Shown here: in pieces, positions 27,207 through 36,089 of the stretch
Numbering within the stretch: the stretch's first letter is position 1
Layout: each line of letters begins with the position of its first letter
Assembly (NCBI GenBank): GCA_017854255.1
Contig: JAFMIA010000003.1
Coordinates: 35,288-99,287 of the forward strand
DNA from: Pseudomonadales bacterium
GTDB taxonomy: Bacteria > Pseudomonadota > Gammaproteobacteria > Pseudomonadales > Azotimanducaceae
DNA length: 64,000 bases
Direction of reading: 5' to 3'
Position numbers and translations under genes: made by a program
Notes under the pieces: model-generated
Told to the model about the DNA's origin: nothing
What the model saw: only the letters and a program-made list of their open reading frames with translations
Databases searched by the model: none

Positions 27207-28820
27207 GTGCTCAAGCCTAAACCAGAACATTTTGACGTTATCATCATTGGCAGCGGCGCCGCCGGCATGACGTTAGCGCTGCATTTACCTGATGACTACC
27301 GCATCGCAATGCTTTGCAAAGAGGCGCCGCTTGAGGGTTCTAGCTACTACGCCCAAGGCGGTGTTGCGGCGGTGCTCGATGAGTACGATAGCATTGCCGC
27401 ACACATTGACGATACGCTCGTTGCAGGAGACGGTCTGTGTAATCCCGATACCGTGGCCTTCGTGGTCGAGCAAAGTCCAGGCATCATCGATTGGCTCGTA
27501 ACACTTGGCGTGAACTTTGACACCCGCATTAGCAATAGTGGTCGTTCAGAGTTTCACTTAACCCAGGAAGGTGGACACACCCACCGCCGAGTAATCCACG
27601 CAGCAGATGCCACCGGCAAAGAGATCACCGAACGACTCGCTGAGGCGCTGAGTGAACGCAAAGGCGTTGAATTCTTCACCGATCACATTGCGATTGATCT
27701 GATTACCAGTGATCAATTGGCCGAATCGTCAAAATATTGCTGTGGCGTTCACACCTTGAACCTAAAGACCACCGAGACGCAGACCCTGTCCTGTCAAAAC
27801 TTGGTCCTGGCAACCGGTGGCGCCAGCAAAGTTTATCTGTATACCAGCAACCCTGACACGGCATCCGGAGATGGCATCGCGATGGCTTGGCGCGCGGGCT
27901 GCCGAGTCGCAAACCTTGAGTTCAATCAATTCCACCCCACCTGTCTTTACCACCCGACCGCCAAGTCGTTTTTAATCTCAGAAGCACTTCGGGGGGAAGG
28001 CGCAAGGCTTCTACTCCCGGACGGCACGCCTTTTATGGAGCACTTTGATCCGCGAGGGGAACTTGCGTCTCGGGACATTGTGGCCCGCGCCATCGATTTT
28101 GAAATGAAACGTTTGGGCTGTGATTTTGTGCTGCTCGACATCAGTCATAAAGAGGATGATTTGATTCGATCGCACTTTCCGAATATCTACGAGCGATGTC
28201 TTAGCCATGGCTTTGATTTAACCCAAGCACCGATTCCAATTGTGCCCGCAGCGCACTACACCTGCGGGGGCGTCGTCACCGATCTCAGCGGGCGAACCGA
28301 TATTGAAAACCTCTATGCCATTGGCGAGGTCAGCTATACCGGGTTGCATGGCGCTAATAGAATGGCCAGTAACTCCTTGCTCGAATGCATGGTCTTTGGC
28401 CGCGCAGCCGCGGAATCTATCCGAAAAACGCCTAAACAAAAGCATCCGGTCAATCCCATTCCACGCTGGGATGACAGCCAGGTCTCGCGCTCTCGGGAGG
28501 ACGTCATCCTCGCCCATAACTGGGAAGAGCTTCGACGACTCATGTGGGATTATGTTGGGATCGTTCGATCTGATCGAAGGCTCTTACGGGCCCAGCGACG
28601 CATCCAATTATTACAACAAGAGATCAACGACTATTACGCGCATCACACCATCAATCGAGATTTACTTGAGCTTCGCAATCTCGCCCAGGTCGCTGAATTA
28701 ATTGTTCGCTCCGCCTTGAGCCGAAAGGAAAGCCGCGGTCTGCATTACAACCTTGATCACCCGAATCAAAGCAGTAACGCCACTGAGACCATTCTGATGC
28801 CAACGAATTACTTCGGATAA
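27207..28820 (+). CDS. nadB: L-aspartate oxidase NadB
   Basis: A 537-residue FAD flavoprotein that oxidises L-aspartate to iminoaspartate, the first step of NAD synthesis. The FAD motif is VIIIGSGAAGMTLAL near the N-terminus. Substrate and FAD residues lie in SSYYAQGGVAAV, HTHRRVIHAAD, ACR-like NLEFNQFHPT and GANRMASNSLLECMVFG. The frame stays open back to 26982 but the added residues are not family-like. GTG at 27207 (MLKPKPEHFDVI), with AGGA eight bases upstream, gives the normal length. It is divergent from rpoE, as in Pseudomonas and E. coli. Confidence 0.96.
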   Translation: MLKPKPEHFDVIIIGSGAAGMTLALHLPDDYRIAMLCKEAPLEGSSYYAQGGVAAVLDEYDSIAAHIDDTLVAGDGLCNPDTVAFVVEQSPGIIDWLVTLGVNFDTRISNSGRSEFHLTQEGGHTHRRVIHAADATGKEITERLAEALSERKGVEFFTDHIAIDLITSDQLAESSKYCCGVHTLNLKTTETQTLSCQNLVLATGGASKVYLYTSNPDTASGDGIAMAWRAGCRVANLEFNQFHPTCLYHPTAKSFLISEALRGEGARLLLPDGTPFMEHFDPRGELASRDIVARAIDFEMKRLGCDFVLLDISHKEDDLIRSHFPNIYERCLSHGFDLTQAPIPIVPAAHYTCGGVVTDLSGRTDIENLYAIGEVSYTGLHGANRMASNSLLECMVFGRAAAESIRKTPKQKHPVNPIPRWDDSQVSRSREDVILAHNWEELRRLMWDYVGIVRSDRRLLRAQRRIQLLQQEINDYYAHHTINRDLLELRNLAQVAELIVRSALSRKESRGLHYNLDHPNQSSNATETILMPTNYFG

Positions 28821-29227
28821 AACCGCAACCAAACGCTCGCGCGACGATAGGCGCTTGGATCGGTAACTGCCTTCAAAACCGGCGCCGCGTACGGCCTGGC
28901 AGAAACAGTCTTTAACCGCACTAAAAACCCAACTGGGAGCATGACTGGGCACTCGAGTGTACACGCTTCCACAGAGCCATCTTTGTATCGAACGCAGTAA
29001 CCCTGACTGCCAAAATAAACACCGGTAATCGACGGCCCTCGCCCCCGCGCGCACCCTATTTCAGCGACTTGCACCATAAAAAGGGTCAGCCAAACGCCCA
29101 CCACCCAAGACTGTGATAGATCGATCATAGGCAACACCATAACGGTTGCGAGCAAGCCGCTTACCGAAGCCCAAGACTGCCATTGGTCATGATTGAATTG
29201 CAGGTCAAACACAAAGCCGTGACCCAC
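28808..29227 (-). CDS. ygfX: YgfX-family membrane protein
   Basis: A 139-residue protein with two close membrane segments (about residues 20-35 and 40-56) and a C-terminal soluble domain ending in DPSAYRRASVWLRFYP, which matches the family's closing motif. In E. coli the ygfX gene follows sdhE, and the same order is kept here (sdhE then ygfX, minus strand). The E. coli protein has been described both as a toxin acting on cytoskeletal proteins and as a partner in flavinylation or membrane physiology; its true role is unsettled. The start is GTG at 29227. The 3' end overlaps nadB by 13 bases, convergently. Confidence 0.82.
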   Translation of the reverse strand: MGHGFVFDLQFNHDQWQSWASVSGLLATVMVLPMIDLSQSWVVGVWLTLFMVQVAEIGCARGRGPSITGVYFGSQGYCVRYKDGSVEACTLECPVMLPVGFLVRLKTVSARPYAAPVLKAVTDPSAYRRASVWLRFYPK

Positions 29228-29268
29228 TTTCGGGTCTCGTTGGGACGCAGTTTCAAAACCGGGGCCTT

Positions 29269-29523
29269 TCAGGGCTGCAGGCGCCCTAACATCACCGTGA
29301 CCAAATCAAGATACTCCGGATCTTGAGGCGTCGCACGCTCGCTGAACCATTCCCAAAGCTCAGGATCCTCTTCCGTTAACAGGCGGACAAAAGCGTTTTG
29401 TCTGGTTTCCGATAAAAAGGGGAAAACGTCATCAAAAAAAGGAATAAATAGAATATCAAGCTCCGCCATCCCCCGCCTGGACCGCCATCGGATTCTGTTC
29501 AGCTCTGCTGGTGTACGCAACAT
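29269..29523 (-). CDS. sdhE: FAD assembly factor SdhE
   Basis: An 84-residue soluble protein that promotes covalent attachment of FAD to succinate dehydrogenase and fumarate reductase. The diagnostic RGxxE motif is present as RRGMAELD (about residues 16-23), followed by a five-helix-type sequence with FLSETRQNAFVRLLTEEDPELWEW. Size and motif are typical. It faces ygfZ across 296 bases, the same divergent arrangement as in E. coli. Confidence 0.95.
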   Translation of the reverse strand: MLRTPAELNRIRWRSRRGMAELDILFIPFFDDVFPFLSETRQNAFVRLLTEEDPELWEWFSERATPQDPEYLDLVTVMLGRLQP

Positions 29524-29720
29524 TTATCCACTCCTTGTTTAATCCAGTGCCGGAATCGCTTTACAACCTAAAAGCCATGCTGCCGTCATCACAGGACGCC
29601 TGGCAGCACAGCGGCCCTCTACCCGCATTTCGATCTCATGCGTTTTCAGCTGGCGCTTTCACTCCCGCGATAAGAACCCCTTTTGAGGGCTGTGCTTTGC
29701 GCGCCCACCCACCAAAAGTT

Positions 29721-29748
29721 TTGACAAACCTTCGGTTTACTCTAATCT
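29721..29748 (+). promoter_or_regulatory. Probable sigma-70 promoter for ygfZ
   Basis: A perfect -35 TTGACA (29721-29726) is followed after 16 bases by TAATCT (29743-29748). It lies 72 bases upstream of the ygfZ start in a gene-free stretch. Confidence 0.5.
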
Positions 29749-29819
29749 ACGATCTTTTGCTGGCCCAGTTCATACCCAGGTTGATATTGCGACCCGGGTA
29801 GACATACTCGCCGCGCTTG

Positions 29820-30656
29820 ATGCCTCAATTTGATGACCATTTTATGACTGTAACCGCCCTCACAGACCCAGGTATTCTTGAAATCAGAGGCCGTGACGCC
29901 GTCAAGTTTTTGCAAGGGTATTGTACCTGCGATCTATTGACGTTAACCGAAAACCAGGCCCTTTACGGCGCCATCACCAACATCCAAGGGCGGGTTGAAA
30001 CCACCTTCGTTGCAATCCTTGATACGGCCCATGTGCTCACGCCGTTGGATGAGCCCAGCATCTTGCTACGAATGTCGCGTACTTGCCTGCCCTATATTCA
30101 AGAATTCCTTGCCAAATATGCCGTATTTTCGAAAGTAACCTTGATCGATCGCTCTCAAGACATTGTCTGCTTTGGCTGCGATGAGGCCGTGTCCGCACCC
30201 TCGGGTCTGGTTGTCAAAATTCCGCAGAGACCGACGGCCTATGAATTCTGGTCACGCACAGCCATTCAAGCCACATCTAACCTTGAAACTTGGAAGGCCC
30301 TGGAGATCCAAGCGGGCCTTGCGTGGTTAGATCAGCCGCAAGCCGGAAAATATCAACCCTTCGAGCTGGGCATGGCGGATAACGCCAGCATCGATTTTCA
30401 GAAAGGGTGTTACCTTGGCCAAGAAATCATTGCGCGCGTTCACTATCGCGGTAAAACGAAAACTGTTTTTCGGGTTGGCTCAGCAGAAGGCGCCTGTCGA
30501 CCCGGTGACCCGATCTACGCAGGCGCCAAACCCTGCGGTGAAGTCATCAACAGCGCCGCCGCGGGCGCGACCACCGCATGTAGCGTGATCATTCAAACCG
30601 ATGTCTTGACCCAGTCCTTGACCATTCACTCAAGGCCCTTCGTCTTACAACCTTAA
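29820..30656 (+). CDS. ygfZ: tRNA-modifying protein YgfZ (folate-binding)
   Basis: A 278-residue protein of the YgfZ/GcvT-like family, tetrahydrofolate-binding and needed for assembly or repair of some iron-sulfur enzymes such as MiaB. The signature KGCYLGQEIIARVHYRGK (about residue 197 on, with the conserved Cys) is complete, and the N-terminal FLQGYCTCDLLTL is typical. An in-frame TTG lies one codon upstream of the ATG at 29820; the ATG is preferred. It is divergent from sdhE. Confidence 0.93.
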   Translation: MPQFDDHFMTVTALTDPGILEIRGRDAVKFLQGYCTCDLLTLTENQALYGAITNIQGRVETTFVAILDTAHVLTPLDEPSILLRMSRTCLPYIQEFLAKYAVFSKVTLIDRSQDIVCFGCDEAVSAPSGLVVKIPQRPTAYEFWSRTAIQATSNLETWKALEIQAGLAWLDQPQAGKYQPFELGMADNASIDFQKGCYLGQEIIARVHYRGKTKTVFRVGSAEGACRPGDPIYAGAKPCGEVINSAAAGATTACSVIIQTDVLTQSLTIHSRPFVLQP

Positions 30657-30944
30657 GACGTCATTGCCTCCCGCACGGATCAAAGGCGTGGGGGCATTCG
30701 AACCCCCTCTGGCCTCCAGGCTTTTGCTCAAGCCAACAACCCGCAACCGCGCCAAAAGGGCCTCAGGAGATCGCCGTGCACCCAAGGACCCATCCCTCAC
30801 ATGCCGTGACAGAATCAGTGACTGAATCGGTAACTGGGATCCTCGGGACAAAGCCCTTTTTTGAGCCCGTTTGTCAGACCCAACAGCGCTCGTAAAGGCG
30901 CCGCCCAATCCTTGGTGATCTTCGACCGTGACCCATGTCACCAA
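30645..30944 (-). pseudogene. Short open frame with transketolase-C-terminus-like start, possible remnant
   Basis: A 99-residue open frame between the convergent ends of ygfZ and ung. It opens at TTG (30944) directly after an in-frame TGA and overlaps the ung stop. Its first residues, VTWVTVEDHQGLGGAFTSAV, resemble the C-terminal domain of transketolases and related TPP enzymes (VVTVEDHxxxGGLGxAV). Later SPEALLARLRVVGL also fits the tail of that domain. No catalytic domain exists nearby. It could be a relic of a lost gene, a small diverged protein, or chance. No good ribosome-binding site was seen. Confidence 0.25.
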
Positions 30945-31615
30945 TCAATGGGCCGTTGAGCTTGAGCCATCAAGAACCGATTGCATTGTGAAAAATGGCC
31001 ACAGCCCGCAAACCCGCGATAAACAGAAAGTGGCGATGGGTGCGGCGCGGTTAAAATAAGATGGTGATCCCGCTGGACGAAACTCGCCTTACGTTGTGCC
31101 GCTTTACCCCAAAACATGAAAACAGTCGGCTCGGCCCTTGCGCCCAGATGTGCAATCACCGCATCGGTAAAGATCTCCCAACCTCGATTGTGATGAGAAC
31201 CCGCGACCCCTTTCGAGACACTCAGCACTGCATTGAGCAACAACACCCCTTGCTTAACCCAGGGCATTAAATCGTGATCGGGCAAAGGCGCTTCACGCGG
31301 CCCAAGATCGCGCTGCACCTCGGTCAGTATATTGCGCAACGAAGGCGGCGGCTTGACCGATTCCGGCACCGCAAACGCGAAACCATTGGCAAGTCCCGCA
31401 CTGTGGTACGGATCTTGTCCGAGGATCACCACCTTAACCCCTGAGGGCGGGACGGCATTTAATGCATTAAAATAGTGTTCGGGCGCCGGATAAACGGTGG
31501 TACCCGCCGCGCGGGTTGCAGCCAAAAACGCATCGAGCCCGGCAAGATGCTTCAGCATCGCCTCATTGAGCAGCAGCGAGCGCCAAGCGGGCTCAAGCAG
31601 TCGTGCTTGGATCAC
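30938..31615 (-). CDS. ung: Uracil-DNA glycosylase (family 1)
   Basis: A 225-residue base-excision-repair enzyme that removes uracil from DNA. The catalytic water-activating motif is GQDPYH (Asp68) and the DNA-intercalation motif is HPSPLS near residue 193. LLLNAVLSV and FMFWGKAAQ are also conserved. It starts three bases after the lysS stop on the same strand, so it is likely co-transcribed with lysS. Confidence 0.97.
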   Translation of the reverse strand: MIQARLLEPAWRSLLLNEAMLKHLAGLDAFLAATRAAGTTVYPAPEHYFNALNAVPPSGVKVVILGQDPYHSAGLANGFAFAVPESVKPPPSLRNILTEVQRDLGPREAPLPDHDLMPWVKQGVLLLNAVLSVSKGVAGSHHNRGWEIFTDAVIAHLGARAEPTVFMFWGKAAQRKASFVQRDHHLILTAPHPSPLSVYRGFAGCGHFSQCNRFLMAQAQRPIDW

Positions 31616-31618
31616 AGC

Positions 31619-33118
31619 TTAGGTTTTGGGACGCATATGCGGGAAGAGAATCACATCTCGAATCGCAGCGGAATCTGTTAGCAGCATAACCAAGCGATCA
31701 ATCCCAATGCCTTCGCCTGCGGTTGGGGGCAGGCCATACTCAAGCGCCGTGACATAGTCTTCGTCGTAGTGCATCGCCTCTTCATCGCCCGCAGACCTAG
31801 CTGCAACTTGTGCTCTGAATCGACCTGCCTGATCCTCGGCATCATTCAACTCTGAGAACCCATTGGCAATTTCTTTACCCATGATGAACAACTCAAATCG
31901 ATCGGTTAATTCTGGATTGGTATCGCTCCGGCGCGCCAAGGGTGAGACCTCGATCGGGTGCTGGGTAATAAATACGGGTTGCTCAATTTGATCCTCGACC
32001 AAGGCTTCAAACAATGCGAGGTGGATCTTTCCCAACCCCCAGTCCGAGGGCACGTGGATGCCATGCAGGCCCGCAACGCCTTCGGCGGATTCCCGCGTCG
32101 CGATGGCTTCTTTTGAGATATCCGCCACATAGGTCGTGATCGCGTCCGCCATCGTCAATCGAGCAAAAGGCTTTCCAAAATCAACTTCACAGCCCTGATA
32201 GGTAAACGTCAATTGGCCAAGGACCTGTTCCGCAACGGTTCGAAATAAGGTTTCAGTGAGGCTCATAATGTCCTCGTAATCCGCATAGGCCCAATAAAAT
32301 TCAAGCATGGTGAATTCAGGACTGTGTTTCGTCGAGACGCCTTCATTGCGGAAATTTCGATTGATCTCAAACACCCGTTCAAACCCACCGACGACGAGAC
32401 GCTTCAAGTTAAGCTCCGGCGCCACGCGCAAGTACATCTCGGTATTGAGCGCATTGTAATGCGTTACAAACGGCGCGGCAGTGGCGCCCCCGGGGGTGGT
32501 TTGCATCATCGGGGTTTCAACTTCCATAAAATCCCGATCCACAAAAAAACGGCGGATTTGATCCACTATTTTTGCCCGTCGAACGAAGACCAAGCGACTG
32601 TCTTCATTCACCATCAAGTCCAAGTAGCGCTGACGATATCGAGTTTCAGTATCGGTCAACCCTTTATGTTTTTCAGGTAAGGGCCGCAAGCTCTTGGTCA
32701 GCATCCTAATCTGGCTGACCGCAAGGGAAAGCTCCCCCTTCATCGTTTTCATCAAAACGCCCTCGGCGCCAACAATATCGCCAATATCGACGCTTTTAAA
32801 ATCCTCGTAGGCCGCGTCGCCCAGACCTTGACGCGTGACATACAATTGAATTCGTCCCGAGCCATCTTGCACTGTTAAAAAACTGGCTTTCCCCATTAAT
32901 CGCTTCAAGATGATGCGCCCTGCAATCTTGGCTTGCGCCTTTGTTTCGGCCAAACCTTCCTTGGTCGCACGCTCAAATTCGACTTGTAACGCATCCGCTA
33001 GGTGGGTTCGGCGAAAATCATTCGGAAAGGCCTGGCCCGTCTCTCGCAAGGCATCCAGCTTGGCCTTGCGTAAGGCAAATAGTTCGTTCTCATCCAAGCT
33101 TTGATCGATTGATTCCAT
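31619..33118 (-). CDS. lysS: Lysine--tRNA ligase (class II)
   Basis: A 499-residue class II aminoacyl-tRNA synthetase. An N-terminal OB-fold anticodon-binding domain (about residues 60-150, with [21 protein letters not shown] as its start) precedes the catalytic core. Class II motif 2 is [20 protein letters not shown] and motif 3 is [14 protein letters not shown]. It is complete. The prfB-lysS order is conserved in many gammaproteobacteria including E. coli. Confidence 0.98.
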   Translation of the reverse strand: MESIDQSLDENELFALRKAKLDALRETGQAFPNDFRRTHLADALQVEFERATKEGLAETKAQAKIAGRIILKRLMGKASFLTVQDGSGRIQLYVTRQGLGDAAYEDFKSVDIGDIVGAEGVLMKTMKGELSLAVSQIRMLTKSLRPLPEKHKGLTDTETRYRQRYLDLMVNEDSRLVFVRRAKIVDQIRRFFVDRDFMEVETPMMQTTPGGATAAPFVTHYNALNTEMYLRVAPELNLKRLVVGGFERVFEINRNFRNEGVSTKHSPEFTMLEFYWAYADYEDIMSLTETLFRTVAEQVLGQLTFTYQGCEVDFGKPFARLTMADAITTYVADISKEAIATRESAEGVAGLHGIHVPSDWGLGKIHLALFEALVEDQIEQPVFITQHPIEVSPLARRSDTNPELTDRFELFIMGKEIANGFSELNDAEDQAGRFRAQVAARSAGDEEAMHYDEDYVTALEYGLPPTAGEGIGIDRLVMLLTDSAAIRDVILFPHMRPKT

Positions 33119-33160
33119 AGCGGTTCCTAAAAGGGTTCCTAATTGAGGGTTATTGGTCTC

Positions 33161-34259
33161 TTAAAGTCCTTGCTTCAAGCTGGCCTCAATAAAAAAGTCG
33201 AGCTCGCCATTTAATACCGCTTGGGTATTGGAGGTCTCAATATTTGTCCTGAGGTCTTTAATTCTGGCTGAATCCAATACATAGGAGCGAATCTGGCTAC
33301 CCCAGCTGATGTCGGATTTGTTGTCTTCGATTTCCTGGAGTTCCGATTTACGACGCTGCTCTTCTAATTCGTAGAGCTTTGCTTTCAATTGCTTGATCGC
33401 CTGATCCTTGTTTTTATGCTGACTGCGTTGGTTTTGACATTGCACAACAATGCCACTCGGTTGATGGGTCAAGCGAATCGCAGAGTCGGTTTTATTAACA
33501 TGCTGACCACCGGCACCACTTGCTCGATAGGTGTCCACGCGAACATCAGACATATCGAGCGCAATATCAATATCATCATCAAGTTCTGGCGAGATAAAGA
33601 TAGACGCAAATGAGGTATGGCGACGACTGCCTGAATCAAACGGAGACTTTCGAACGAGTCGATGCACCCCCGTTTCAGTACGCAACCAACCATACGCATA
33701 GGCGCCCGCGACCCGAACCGTCGCTGATTTAATACCGGCGACGTCACCGTCGGACAATTCGATAATTTCTGCTTTGAAGCCTTTGCTCTCACTCCATCGA
33801 AGGTACATTCGAAGCAGCATATCGGCCCAGTCCTGTGCTTCGGTCCCGCCGGATCCAGATTGGATCTCAAGGTAGGCACTATTGGGATCCATCGCCCCAG
33901 AGAACATGCGTTGGAACTCCAGTTTAGCTAAGTCTGCAAGATAACCGTCAAGGTCAGATGCCGCCTCAGCGAACAAGTCTTGATCTTGCTCCTCAACCGC
34001 AAGGGTTAGAATTTCCGTCAAATCATCTAGGCCTTGTACCAATCGTTCAATCGTTAGCACAACCGTTTCGAGCGCAGCACGCTCTTGACCCAGCTTTTGA
34101 GCCCGTTCGGGTTGGTCCCAAATCTTAGAATCCGCGAGTTCTAACGAAACTTCAGCCAACCGCTCTTTTTTGTCATCGTAGTCAAAGATACCCCCGAAGA
34201 ACCTGCGTTCGATTCTGGCAATCTTTTATCTTCGCAAAGAGCGCGTTACTTTCAATCAT
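33161..34259 (-). CDS. prfB: Peptide chain release factor 2 (RF2), made by programmed +1 frameshift
   Basis: RF2 terminates translation at UGA and UAA. The first 25 codons start at ATG 34259 and end in LRGYL before an in-frame TGA (34184-34182). Shifting +1 at CTT-TGA-C continues as [15 protein letters not shown] down to 33161, giving 365 residues, exactly the E. coli length. The stop-codon tripeptide SPF (KSPFDSGS) and the peptidyl-transferase motif GGQ ([13 protein letters not shown]) are present. The in-frame UGA lets RF2 limit its own synthesis. Annotating only the long downstream frame (from 34159) would lose the N-terminus. Confidence 0.97.
34181..34197 (-). promoter_or_regulatory. prfB programmed +1 frameshift site
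   Basis: On the minus strand, CGGGGG-TAT-CTT-TGA-C is nearly identical to the E. coli prfB site (AGGGGG-TAT-CTT-TGA-C). It has the internal Shine-Dalgarno-like G-run, the slippery CTT, the UGA stop and the following C that weakens termination. Confidence 0.95.
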
Positions 34260-34406
34260 AATGAACCTTCTAATGAGGTGCTGGTCGACATAAGGTCCCT
34301 TTACCGACGCAACAGACTCGCGCGGTGTTACGCTTGCAGCCGACGACGCGCTGCGGGCTACGCTATTGTAAACCATGGTTTGCGACCCAGCCATCGTTCA
34401 ACCGAG

Positions 34407-36086
34407 CTATGGCCAATAATGAACAATCAATAACTGCACTCGATCGACGCCCCGATACCGATTCACATCCAACTTAAACGCGAACCGAACATTTCGACGA
34501 TCAATCACACGATCCTGGTTAAAGAAGATACCTTCCAGGGCTGCTGGAAATCGAACGCTGAGGAGTTTGAGCTTTAGGTGCCCGCCTTTTAGTACCTTCT
34601 GTTCTACGATTTCGAGGCCCTCGTCAAAGATCGGCTCCGGAAACCCTTGCCCCCAAGGGTGGTCTCGAACCAGGCCTGCTACCCTTTCAAGATCGAAGCT
34701 GGGCACTAAGCCCTCCGATACAATGCGCTCGTTCAGATCGCGGCCTGACAAGTGCGCTTTAGCGTGCAGGTCAAATAGCCTTGCAAACTCAGAAAAATCT
34801 TCTTGGCGAATGGTGACACCAGCCGCCATCGCATGCCCCCCAAATTTTTGTAGCAAACCCTGCCGGGCTGCATCCATCTCTGCCAATAAATCCCGCAGTT
34901 GCAACCCCTCAATCGACCTGCCAGATCCTTTAAGCAACCCATTTGAGGCCTCAGCAAAGGCGAATACCGGCCTGGCACATTGGGCGCGTACGCGCGAGGC
35001 CAAAATACCAACAACGCCCTCATGCCATCTCGAATCAAAGAGACTGATGCCAAATCGTGCCGAATCCGGCGCCCGGCCCACCGCCAGCAGTAATTCAGCT
35101 GCCTGGGCCTGCATCGACTGCTCGATTTCCCGGCGCGTCCGATTGAGCTCATCCAGGCGAGCCGCCGATGCCTGAGCGGCCTCGGGTGTTGCAAGCAAAC
35201 AGGCCACACCGAGCGACATATCCTCAAGCCGACCGGCCGCATTCAACCTTGGCGCGACGTTAAAGGCCAGCTGGGTTGTGGTCAAAACACGATGATCTAA
35301 CCCTGAGATTTCAATCAGCGCTTGAATTCCAGGCCTTGCCCGACCCGCACGAATACGCTTGATCCCAGATTGAACCAGGCGACGGTTGTTCTCATCGAGT
35401 GGGACGAGATCAGCAACTGTGCCGAGCGCGACTAAATCCAAGAGTTGCGCTAAATTAATTCGATCGCTGCCCTCGGGCAAGGCGGCAACCAACAGTGCCC
35501 GCGTCTTGATCAGCAGATAAAACGCCACACCAACGCCAGCCAGAGCCTTACTGGGAAATTCACAACCATTTTGGTTCGGATTCACAATCGCATCTGCCGC
35601 CGGCAAGCCCTGACCCGGCAAGTGGTGATCCGTCACAATGACGCGAACGCCCGCCGCCTTGGCGGCAGCAACCCCTTCAAAACTGACGATCCCCTGATCG
35701 ACCGTAATGATCAGATCCGGGCGCTGGGTCAGCGCAAGGTCCACCAATTCAGGGCTTAAACCATAGCCATACTCAAACCGATTCGGGACCAAATACTCGA
35801 CATGACGGGCCCCAAGCAGCCTCAGGCCCTCTATCATTAACGCGACACTGGTCGCGCCATCGGCGTCATAATCACCGATGATCAGGATCCTTGATTGCTG
35901 CTGAATTGCCGTGACCAAAAGGCTTGCCGCCGGATCCAACCCTTTCATCGTGTCGGGGGGCACCAAACCCGCTAACGCGTAGAGTGGTTGAGTACTGACC
36001 GCTATGCCGCGAACCGACAAAAGCGTCTCAAGGCTTGCTAAATCCGTTGCCGTTTGACCCGGTCGCCGAATCAGTTCGATCGTCAC
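34407..36086 (-). CDS. recJ: Single-stranded-DNA-specific exonuclease RecJ
   Basis: A 559-residue 5'-3' exonuclease of the DHH superfamily, acting in recombinational and mismatch repair. DHH motifs are GDYDADGATS (about residues 71-80) and VTDHHLPG, with the DHHA1 domain further on containing GGHAMAAGVTI. The start is GTG at 36086. The hom stop lies only three bases upstream, so hom and recJ are probably one transcript. In Pseudomonas thrC lies between them; here it does not. Confidence 0.96.
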   Translation of the reverse strand: MTIELIRRPGQTATDLASLETLLSVRGIAVSTQPLYALAGLVPPDTMKGLDPAASLLVTAIQQQSRILIIGDYDADGATSVALMIEGLRLLGARHVEYLVPNRFEYGYGLSPELVDLALTQRPDLIITVDQGIVSFEGVAAAKAAGVRVIVTDHHLPGQGLPAADAIVNPNQNGCEFPSKALAGVGVAFYLLIKTRALLVAALPEGSDRINLAQLLDLVALGTVADLVPLDENNRRLVQSGIKRIRAGRARPGIQALIEISGLDHRVLTTTQLAFNVAPRLNAAGRLEDMSLGVACLLATPEAAQASAARLDELNRTRREIEQSMQAQAAELLLAVGRAPDSARFGISLFDSRWHEGVVGILASRVRAQCARPVFAFAEASNGLLKGSGRSIEGLQLRDLLAEMDAARQGLLQKFGGHAMAAGVTIRQEDFSEFARLFDLHAKAHLSGRDLNERIVSEGLVPSFDLERVAGLVRDHPWGQGFPEPIFDEGLEIVEQKVLKGGHLKLKLLSVRFPAALEGIFFNQDRVIDRRNVRFAFKLDVNRYRGVDRVQLLIVHYWP

Positions 36087-36089
36087 AGG

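Noticed and set aside
29511..29801. 96-codon open frame between sdhE and ygfZ
   Set aside because: No family resemblance, no ribosome-binding site, and it covers the ygfZ promoter region; likely chance.
30690..30715. tRNA-like T-arm (GGGGG, TTCGAAT, CCCCC) on the minus strand
   Set aside because: The base closing the T-loop is G and not C, no acceptor stem or CCA end fits, and no D- or anticodon-arm could be traced upstream.
34567..35175. 202-codon plus-strand frame inside recJ
   Set aside because: Ser/Arg/Pro-rich composition typical of an antisense frame; recJ motifs run through the whole stretch.
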